Made by a program: the position numbers and the translations under genes. Positions 58,506 through 64,000 of a stretch of DNA of 64,000 nucleotides are shown one piece after another (the first letter of the stretch is position 1; each line of letters opens with the position of its first letter). This DNA comes from Pseudomonas sp. UFMG81 (GTDB lineage: Bacteria > Pseudomonadota > Gammaproteobacteria > Pseudomonadales > Pseudomonadaceae). The notes beneath the pieces were generated by a model that saw nothing but the letters and a program-made list of their open reading frames with translations, was not told the origin of the DNA and made no database searches. Location: positions 21,330-85,329 of the forward strand of contig NZ_JACAFQ010000006.1 in the NCBI RefSeq assembly GCF_015354575.1. The letters run 5' to 3'.

Positions 58506-60683
58506 TCAATCCCGTGCGGCCAGCAAGCTGGCCAGGCTCAGCGCCAGTTCGTCCTGGCCAAAGGGTTTGCGCAGCACCTCGAAACCATGCAGTTCACGGG
58601 GCGAGAGGTTGGCGTAACCGGTGATGATCAGCACCGGCAGGTCGGGCAGCCGCTCACGCGCTAGCTGGGCACAACGCACCCCGGTCATGTCAGCCATGAC
58701 GTGGTCGGTCAGCAGCACATCCGGCACCAGCCCTTGGTCCAGCTGTGCCAGCGCCTGTGCCGCACTGTCCACCTCGATCACCTCGCACCCCAGCTCGCGC
58801 AGTTGCAGCAACGTGGCCTGGCGCACCAGCGGCTCGTCGTCCACCAGCAACACCTGTAGCTTGCCCTGTGGCCGGGGCGCCTGCTCAAGCACTTTGTGAG
58901 GCCGCGGATTAGGGGCATCGCTGACCGGTAGCCATACCGTCGCCGAGGTCCCAGCATCGGGCGACGAAGTGATGCTGAAGCCGCCTCCGGATTGCAGCGC
59001 CAGGCCCTGCACCATGGGCAAACCCAGCCCGGTTCCCTTGCCCACGCCCTTGGTCGAATAGAAAGGCTCGGTGCAATGCCCAAGTACATCTTCGCTCATG
59101 CCACACCCGGTATCGGTGACCTGCAGCCAGACCTGCCCGGCGGGCACCCCCTCGGGCCGGTCAGGGCCGGCATGGTCCAGGCCTGCGGCAATGTTCAACT
59201 GGCCGCCGGCGGCCATCGCGTCACGGGCGTTGATCACCAGGTTGAGCACCGCCAGCTCCAGCTGGTTCGGGTCGACCATGACGGTCGGCAGCTCAGCATC
59301 GATACGCACCTGCACCACGATAGTCGGCCCTAACGAACGCGCTATCAGTTCGTGCATGTCATCCACCAGGAACGCCAACGACACCGGCTGGGGCATCAGG
59401 ATCTGCCGCCGGGCGAAACTGAGCAGTCGGCCCACCAGATTACGTGCCCGCTCGGCGGCCTGCAGGCCACCGTCGATCAGGCGCGCCGCCCTCGCCGGCT
59501 CTGGCTGGCGGCGCAACAACTCGAGCGAAGCGATGATCGGGGTGAGCATGTTGTTGAGGTCGTGGGCAATGCCGCCGGTGAGCTGGCCGATCATCTCCAG
59601 CTTGCGCGCCTCGTGCAGTTGCCGCATGGCCGTCTCGCGCTGGGCGAGCATGCCTGCCACCCGCTCCTCGAGGTTTTCGTTGAGCATGTGCAGGGCGCGC
59701 TCGGCACGGGCATGGGTGATCGCCGCCCAGGCTTGCTTGGCGGTGGTTTCCACCAGCTGGCATTCATCCTCGCTGATCGCCCGCGGGCTGTGGAAGTACA
59801 CCGCGAGCATGGCCTCCAGCCGTTCGGCGCGCAGCACCGGCACATGCAAGGTGCCGCTGAGCCCGCTCAAGTGCTTGGGCCTGGCCTCACGCGCGGCATA
59901 GGCGTGCTGCACCCGTTGCCCAGCCAGCAGCGATGCATGCAGGGTCGCACCGAAGCCGGCGTAGGGGTGCGCGCCGAGCATCGGAGAAAGGCCCTCACAC
60001 CATTCGTGGCCAATGCGAAAACGCTCGCCATCACCCAGGTCCTCGCCAAAGTAGACACGCGCCGCGCCCAAGGCTTCAGCCAGCCGGCGGATGGTATGGG
60101 CCTCTATACGCTCGGCCTGGCCAAGGCCTGTGAGGTCCTGGCCCAACTCCAGCAGGAACGCCTGGCGGCGCTGCAACAGCACCCGCTCAGTGGTCTCGTT
60201 GACGATGCACAACACGCCGCCCACGCTGCCATCGGCTTCACGCACGGCGGAATAGGACAGGTCGAAATAGGCCGTCTCGCCCTGCTCCTTACGTTCGATA
60301 TAAAAAGGGCGGTCCTTGGCCGAGAAGGTCTGGCCGGTTTCGCGCACCCCGTGCAGCAAGGGTTCCAGGTCATCCCACAGCTCGCTCCAGTGCTCATGCC
60401 CGGGGCGGCCCAGGGCACCTGGGTGCTTGCTGCCGATGCTTGGGCCGTAGGCATCGTTGTACAGCGCAATGTACTCCGGGCCCCAGAACAGCACGATCTG
60501 CGCCTGGGCCGTGAGCAGCGTGGTCATGATCGCCTTCAGGCCGGGCGACCAGCCGTGCGGCTGGCCCAATGGCGAGCCAGCCCAGTCCATCCCCCTGAGC
60601 AGGCGGCTGACCTCATCGCCGCCGAGCAGGAAGCCCGGCATGCTGTCGCTGTTGTGCGCCCGTGTGTTCCGGACTGATTTCAT
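58506..60683 (-). CDS. Soluble hybrid histidine kinase (PAS-GAF-HisKA-HATPase-receiver)
   Basis: A 725-residue kinase without membrane span. A PAS-like domain covers about residues 40-170 (WSPGLKAIMTTLLTAQAQIV, FWGPEYIALYNDAYGPSIGS, a pattern typical of PAS_4 kinases), then GAF about 175-325, HisKA with His374 in LTGGIAHDLNNMLT, HATPase with DTGCGM and KGTGLGLPMVQGL, and a C-terminal receiver (VLLVDDEP, Asp in VLLTDHVMADMTG, Lys in VLRKPFGQDEL). The HDLNN form marks the group of cytosolic kinases that often lack a dedicated partner. The ATG at 60683 is used; upstream TTG is not supported. Its signal is unknown, possibly a small ligand or light/redox cue through PAS or GAF. Confidence 0.92.
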   Translation of the reverse strand: MKSVRNTRAHNSDSMPGFLLGGDEVSRLLRGMDWAGSPLGQPHGWSPGLKAIMTTLLTAQAQIVLFWGPEYIALYNDAYGPSIGSKHPGALGRPGHEHWSELWDDLEPLLHGVRETGQTFSAKDRPFYIERKEQGETAYFDLSYSAVREADGSVGGVLCIVNETTERVLLQRRQAFLLELGQDLTGLGQAERIEAHTIRRLAEALGAARVYFGEDLGDGERFRIGHEWCEGLSPMLGAHPYAGFGATLHASLLAGQRVQHAYAAREARPKHLSGLSGTLHVPVLRAERLEAMLAVYFHSPRAISEDECQLVETTAKQAWAAITHARAERALHMLNENLEERVAGMLAQRETAMRQLHEARKLEMIGQLTGGIAHDLNNMLTPIIASLELLRRQPEPARAARLIDGGLQAAERARNLVGRLLSFARRQILMPQPVSLAFLVDDMHELIARSLGPTIVVQVRIDAELPTVMVDPNQLELAVLNLVINARDAMAAGGQLNIAAGLDHAGPDRPEGVPAGQVWLQVTDTGCGMSEDVLGHCTEPFYSTKGVGKGTGLGLPMVQGLALQSGGGFSITSSPDAGTSATVWLPVSDAPNPRPHKVLEQAPRPQGKLQVLLVDDEPLVRQATLLQLRELGCEVIEVDSAAQALAQLDQGLVPDVLLTDHVMADMTGVRCAQLARERLPDLPVLIITGYANLSPRELHGFEVLRKPFGQDELALSLASLLAARD

Positions 60684-60782
60684 AGGGGCCAACCGTCAGT
60701 GGTATCAGGCAAATCGCCATCCGTCACAGGTTATGAAATCAGCCGCCCACAGACGTTCCATCGGCCCTCGCAGATTGTGCGA

Positions 60783-61415
60783 TCAGCGCCGGCCCTCGGT
60801 CAGCATGCGCACCGCCAGCCCCGCCAGCACGGTGCCCATCAGCCAGCGCTGCACCTGCTGCCACAGCGGCCGGCCAGCGAGGAACACGGCAATGGAGCCG
60901 GCCATGACCGCGATCAGGGCATTGACCGATACGCTGATGGCGATCTGCGTACCGCCCAGCACCAGCGACTGCGCCAGCACACTGCCGTGGCCCGGCTCGA
61001 TGAACTGCGGCATCAGCGACAGGTACATCACCGCGATCTTGGGGTTGAGCAGGCTGGTCAAAAGGCCCATGCCGAACAACCGCCGCGGGCTGTCCGCCGG
61101 CAGCTCGCGCACCTGGAACGGCGACCGGCCACCGGGGCGCAGCGCCTGCCAGGCCAGGTACAGCAGGTACAGGGCACCGGCGATGCGCAAGGCGTCGTAG
61201 GCCAGCGGCACCGCCATCACCAGCGCGGTGATGCCCAATGCGGCGCACAGCATATAGATGACGAAGCCCAAGGCCACGCCGCCCAGCGAGATCAGCCCGG
61301 CGCCCCGCCCCTGGCAGATCGAGCGGGAGATCAGGTAGATCATGTTCGGGCCGGGGGTCAGGACCATGCCCAGGCAGATCAGGGCGAAGGCCAGCAGGTT
61401 GGTGGGTTCGGGCAT
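60783..61415 (-). CDS. LysE/RhtB-family amino-acid exporter
   Basis: A 210-residue inner-membrane protein with six predicted spans. The family start FALICLGMVLTPGPNMIYLI contains the TPGP motif, followed by GVALGFVIYMLCAALGITAL and the second half with LLNPKIAVMYLSLMPQF. Exports amino acids or homoserine-type metabolites. The ATG at 61415 is conserved; the frame extends upstream to 61538 but without family features. It is in the same direction as the kinase gene, with 99 bases between. Confidence 0.9.
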   Translation of the reverse strand: MPEPTNLLAFALICLGMVLTPGPNMIYLISRSICQGRGAGLISLGGVALGFVIYMLCAALGITALVMAVPLAYDALRIAGALYLLYLAWQALRPGGRSPFQVRELPADSPRRLFGMGLLTSLLNPKIAVMYLSLMPQFIEPGHGSVLAQSLVLGGTQIAISVSVNALIAVMAGSIAVFLAGRPLWQQVQRWLMGTVLAGLAVRMLTEGRR

Positions 61416-61558
61416 GGTGGACGTCCTTGTGGGTATGGGTGGGCGAAGTGTATCCGCACATGATCGCGCCTTGAAACGCTTCCCTGAGCCCGGTAACCTC
61501 TGCGCGCTGCTGTAAGTCCAGCGGCCGGGTTTGGTCACCCGCGAACATCAAGGCGCAC

Positions 61559-61595
61559 AAGCGCCCGCAATGCGATTCAGTTGGCGCTTTTTTTG
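61559..61595 (+). terminator. Terminator-like hairpin with no gene upstream on its strand
   Basis: AAGCGCC at 61559-61565, 17-base loop, GGCGCTT at 61583-61589, ending in a run of eight T. A wider GCACAA/TTGTGC pairing surrounds it. The gene upstream (LysE-type) is on the other strand and starts at 61415, so a short RNA or an unrecognised small gene could end here. Alternatively it is a read-through barrier. Confidence 0.55.
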
Positions 61596-61745
61596 TGCCT
61601 GCTGTCTTGTTTTATGGCGGCTGTGCGTGGGGCGCCTTCGTGCGCGCCGGTTTCCTTGATTCCCGGTTGACCAACCCGCGCACAGTCGCCACCCCTTCGT
61701 TTGGTCACGTCGAGTGGCGGCTCCATTGAGTCAAGGAGCGACACA

Positions 61746-62060
61746 ATGACAAAAGGCTTACCCGATCCCCCGTCCCGCGCCACCACGGCGCACTCCAGCT
61801 TCGGCAACTGCGAATGCAGCCACCCTTCTTTGTTTGCAGTGCGTGAAGGCGTCGATTTCGAGGATGCGCTGGTGCACCTGTCCACCCTGCTCAAGGGTGC
61901 GTTCGCGACCAACCTCAAGGCGATGGAGCTGGCGAGCGGCACTTGCCACGACCTGCTGCTGGCCAATGACCACGGGCTCGATGCCGCCAAGGCGGTGGTT
62001 GAGGCGCTGCTCGATGGGGTGGAGATGCAACAGGTGGCTGCACGAATACCGACAATCTGA
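61746..62060 (+). CDS. DUF6124-type protein
   Basis: A 104-residue protein of a Pseudomonas-restricted family of unknown function. The family core is LFAVREGVDFEDALVHLSTL and LLLANDHGLDAAKAVVEALL, largely helical, preceded by a disordered Pro/Ser/Thr part with two close cysteines (GNCECSHPS). aaggagcg lies upstream of the ATG at 61746. The sequence before it (61600-61745) has no other gene. Function unknown. Confidence 0.75.
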   Translation: MTKGLPDPPSRATTAHSSFGNCECSHPSLFAVREGVDFEDALVHLSTLLKGAFATNLKAMELASGTCHDLLLANDHGLDAAKAVVEALLDGVEMQQVAARIPTI

Positions 62061-62077
62061 AGCCCTGACCTGGCCTT

Positions 62078-62195
62078 TGTAGGAGCGGCCTTGTGCCGCG
62101 AAAGGGCTGCAGAGCAGCCCCAGCGGTTTATGCATTGATGCTGAGATCCTGGGGCTGCTACGCAGCCCTTTCGCGGCACAAGGCCGCTCCTACAG
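62078..62195. repeat. REP pair (inverted), both halves of the gtgccgcgaaaggg subtype
   Basis: gtaggagcggccttgtgccgcgaaagg at left and its reverse complement at right, with gctgcagagcagc and gctgctacgcagc hairpins. Same subtype as the pair at 5412. It lies between convergent DUF6124 and LysE-family genes. Confidence 0.9.
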
Positions 62196-62209
62196 GGATA
62201 GTGCGGGCT

Positions 62210-62818
62210 TCAAGGCATCTGCCCGGCAACTAACCCCAGCGCAATTACGATCATCACCATCCCCGACAACCGCCCGACCACCTGCGCCGCCGCCGGCCGG
62301 GTGCGCAGCACGGCCTTGGCGCTATACCCCACCATCAGGTACACCACCAGCGAGCTGGCCAGGTGCACCAGCCCCAGCAGCAGGATCTGCAACCACACCG
62401 GCCAACTTGCCTGCGGGTCGGTGAACTGCGGCAACAGCGCCAGGAACAACAGGAACACCTTGGGATTGAGCCCGCTCACGCAAAAGCCCTTGAATGCCCA
62501 GCGCGACCCGGAGTCCGTCAAGCCACCCTCCCCGGCTTCGGGCACCGCCGGGCGCAGCAGCAGGTTGCCGCCCAGCCACAGCAGGTAAACGCAGCCCGCC
62601 AGGGTCAGCAAGGTCAGTGCCAGCGGGTGCCCGGCGATCAGGCTGCCAACCCCGGCGGCCACGATCAGCGTCACCAGAAAATGCCCCGAGAGCATCCCCG
62701 CCACCGCCGGCACCACCCAGCGCCCGCGCATGCCCGCCGAAATGGCATAGGCCCAATCGGCCCCGGGGGTGATCACGAACAGCAACGACACGGCCCAGAA
62801 CGCCGCCAACACACTCAT
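62210..62818 (-). CDS. LysE/RhtB-family amino-acid exporter
   Basis: A 202-residue inner-membrane exporter with six predicted spans. Signature SLLFVITPGADWAYAISAGM (TPGAD motif), SGHFLVTLIVAAGVGSLIAG and SGLNPKVFLLFLALLPQFTD. The ATG at 62818 is conserved, and the frame extends to 62842 without support. It is divergent from an Lrp/AsnC regulator across 119 bases, the classic arrangement in which the Lrp-type protein senses an amino acid and turns on its exporter. Confidence 0.92.
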   Translation of the reverse strand: MSVLAAFWAVSLLFVITPGADWAYAISAGMRGRWVVPAVAGMLSGHFLVTLIVAAGVGSLIAGHPLALTLLTLAGCVYLLWLGGNLLLRPAVPEAGEGGLTDSGSRWAFKGFCVSGLNPKVFLLFLALLPQFTDPQASWPVWLQILLLGLVHLASSLVVYLMVGYSAKAVLRTRPAAAQVVGRLSGMVMIVIALGLVAGQMP

Positions 62819-62937
62819 GGTCACTTTAAGTCTTCCTTCCACACAGGTTTCGTTGGAAGCAAGATTACGGATATCGCCCGGGGATTTTCTTTCGTATATT
62901 CCCCATTCAAACCAATTCGCTGGAAGATTCTCCCCTC

Positions 62938-63390
62938 ATGGACCGAACCGACCGAAAGATCCTTGCCGAGCTGCAAAAAGATGGGCGCCTGTCGGTGACC
63001 GAACTGGCCGAGCGCGTGGGCCTGAGCCTGTCGCCCTGCCACCGCCGGCTCAAGGCGCTGGAAGAGTCCGGCGCCATCCTCGGCTACCACGCCCGCCTGG
63101 CCCCCAGCGCCTTGGGCCTGAACTTTGCCGCGCTGGTGTTCGTCACCCTGCGTGAAGTAACGCGCCAGCCGGTGGCGGACTTCGAGGCGGCGGTTTCACA
63201 GATCCCGCAGATCGTCGAGGCCCAGCGGCTGTTCGGTGATCCGGACTACCTGCTGCATGTGGTGACCAAGGACCTGCCGGCGTTCCAGAAGCTGTATGAC
63301 GAACAGCTGACCAGCATCCCCAATGTGAAACGGCTCAGTTCCACGCTGGTGATGAAAGAGGTGATCCAGGACCGCTTGTTGCCGATGTAG
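62938..63390 (+). CDS. Lrp/AsnC-family transcriptional regulator
   Basis: A 150-residue feast/famine regulator. The N-terminal winged helix-turn-helix (DRTDRKILAELQKDGRLSVT, ELAERVGLSLSPCHRRLKAL) and C-terminal RAM amino-acid-binding domain (about residues 65-145, ending VKRLSSTLVMKEVIQDRLL) are complete. It is divergent from the LysE-family gene, so it probably activates that exporter when its amino-acid ligand accumulates. Confidence 0.94.
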   Translation: MDRTDRKILAELQKDGRLSVTELAERVGLSLSPCHRRLKALEESGAILGYHARLAPSALGLNFAALVFVTLREVTRQPVADFEAAVSQIPQIVEAQRLFGDPDYLLHVVTKDLPAFQKLYDEQLTSIPNVKRLSSTLVMKEVIQDRLLPM

Positions 63391-63421
63391 GCACATCGGT
63401 TTCTCTACCAGTGCCGGCGCC

Positions 63422-63485
63422 TTCGCGGGTAAACCCGCTCCCACAGGTACACCGCTAACACTGTGGGAGCGGGTTTACCCGCGAA
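63422..63485. repeat. 25-base perfect inverted repeat of the gcgggtaaacccgctccc REP type
   Basis: The left arm is at 63422-63446 and the right arm at 63461-63485, with a 14-base loop; the arms are exactly complementary. This is the other main Pseudomonas REP family, seen nowhere else in this window. It lies in the 316-base gap between the Lrp-type gene and the permease gene. The rest of that gap (63486-63706) shows an AT-rich part near 63565-63600, likely promoter, and no gene. Confidence 0.9.
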
Positions 63486-63706
63486 AGGCCGCCACTGACC
63501 AGACACAGCGGCCCCGACACCGGGTTCCACGCGCCTTACCCGCCTAACCATCTGCCGGCCTTAGCTTTTTTAAGGTTCATGAGCACAAATTTACTAATTT
63601 CCCCTTCTCCGCCCGCCCGCCATCATCGCTCCAACAAGAACGCGTCGCCCGTTGTCGGCACGCCCCTGGGCACCTGCAGTTGCCCCTCCTTGCCTTGGAG
63701 TCAGTC

Positions 63707-64000
63707 ATGACCAGTGCAGCCAACTCGGCACCCCTCATCGAGAAACACACGATCGGCTACGTGCCGCCGCAAGACCGCCATGGAAAGGTAAGGGATCTGT
63801 TCACACTGTGGTTCGGCGGCAACATCGCGCCGTTGCCCATCGTCACCGGCGCGCTCGGCGTGCAGTTGTTCCACCTCAACCTGGTCTGGGGCGTGGTCGC
63901 CATCCTGGTCGGCCACCTGCTCGGCGGCGTGCTGATGGCGCTGCACTCGGCCCAGGGCCCGCAAATGGGCATCCCGCAAATGATCCAGAGCCGCGCCCAG
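63707..64000 (+). CDS. NCS1-family purine/cytosine permease, 5' part
   Basis: The first 98 codons of a nucleobase:cation symporter cut off by the window end. The sequence reads MTSAANSAPLIEKHTIGYVP, then KVRDLFTLWFGGNIAPLPIV and GHLLGGVLMALHSAQGPQMG. The cytosolic lead followed by the WFGxN motif in span 1 and the GPQMGIPQMIQSR motif in span 2-3 are typical of the NCS1 family (CodB-like). ttggag lies 6 bases upstream of the ATG. The exact substrate (cytosine, hydantoin, purine) cannot be told from this part. Confidence 0.85.
   Translation, partial: MTSAANSAPLIEKHTIGYVPPQDRHGKVRDLFTLWFGGNIAPLPIVTGALGVQLFHLNLVWGVVAILVGHLLGGVLMALHSAQGPQMGIPQMIQSRAQ

Overview
The window looks like chromosome of a Pseudomonas of the P. 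putida group. It is GC-rich, dense in short intergenic inverted repeats of the gtaggagcggcc type, and carries genes typical of that group: an AraC-type pobR beside pobA, pvdQ next to lpxH-ppiB-glnS-cysS, an MvaT-family nucleoid protein, an OprD-family porin and a DUF6124 protein. No rRNA, tRNA, CRISPR array or intact insertion sequence was recognised.

Layout. 0-1.7 kb: a broken LysR regulator and a secreted ankyrin protein. 1.9-4.1 kb: 4-hydroxybenzoate hydroxylase pobA and its divergent regulator, with a clear dyad-rich operator region between them. 4.4-12.4 kb: a hexarate (galactarate/glucarate) catabolic block. It holds a class-I-glutamine-amidotransferase-like hydrolase, kdgD, an MFS hexarate importer, garD and a 2,5-dioxovalerate dehydrogenase, and a GntR/FCD regulator closes it. 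The same 13-base element lies upstream of kdgD and of the regulator. 12.6-15.7 kb: small membrane and secreted proteins, then a quinone oxidoreductase-LysR pair.

15.8-20.2 kb is the most accessory-looking stretch. It has a 140-bp-arm inverted repeat, a P-loop ATPase of unclear role, a methyltransferase and an AT-rich orphan gene. 20.3-27.1 kb: a methyltransferase, an EamA exporter, a beta-propeller-like protein, an orphan sulfonate-type binding protein with a flavin monooxygenase, (S)-ureidoglycine aminohydrolase and a START-domain protein. 27.2-34.8 kb: cysS-glnS, ppiB-lpxH, pvdQ and a Fur-like wHTH protein. 35-43 kb: a Mor-like activator, tamB-tamA, a GNAT enzyme and xthA.

43.1-50.2 kb is a signalling block read leftwards. 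It contains a three-receiver hybrid kinase, CheR, CheB, a receiver-kinase and a single-domain receiver, with one more receiver divergent from the block. 50.2-64 kb: a glycosyltransferase, cobF, an OprD porin, an MvaT-like protein, gloA, a shikimate-dehydrogenase homologue, small proteins, pbpG, a PAS-GAF hybrid kinase, two LysE-family exporters, an Lrp/AsnC regulator and the start of an NCS1 permease.

No convincing new multi-gene system is visible. The best candidates for something undescribed are the ATPase/orphan-gene island at 15.8-20.2 kb with its large palindrome, the mixed-subtype REP pairs, the operator-like dyads, and an orphan terminator at 61.6 kb that could end a small RNA. Assignments rest on reading motifs by eye and on family knowledge; no database search was run.
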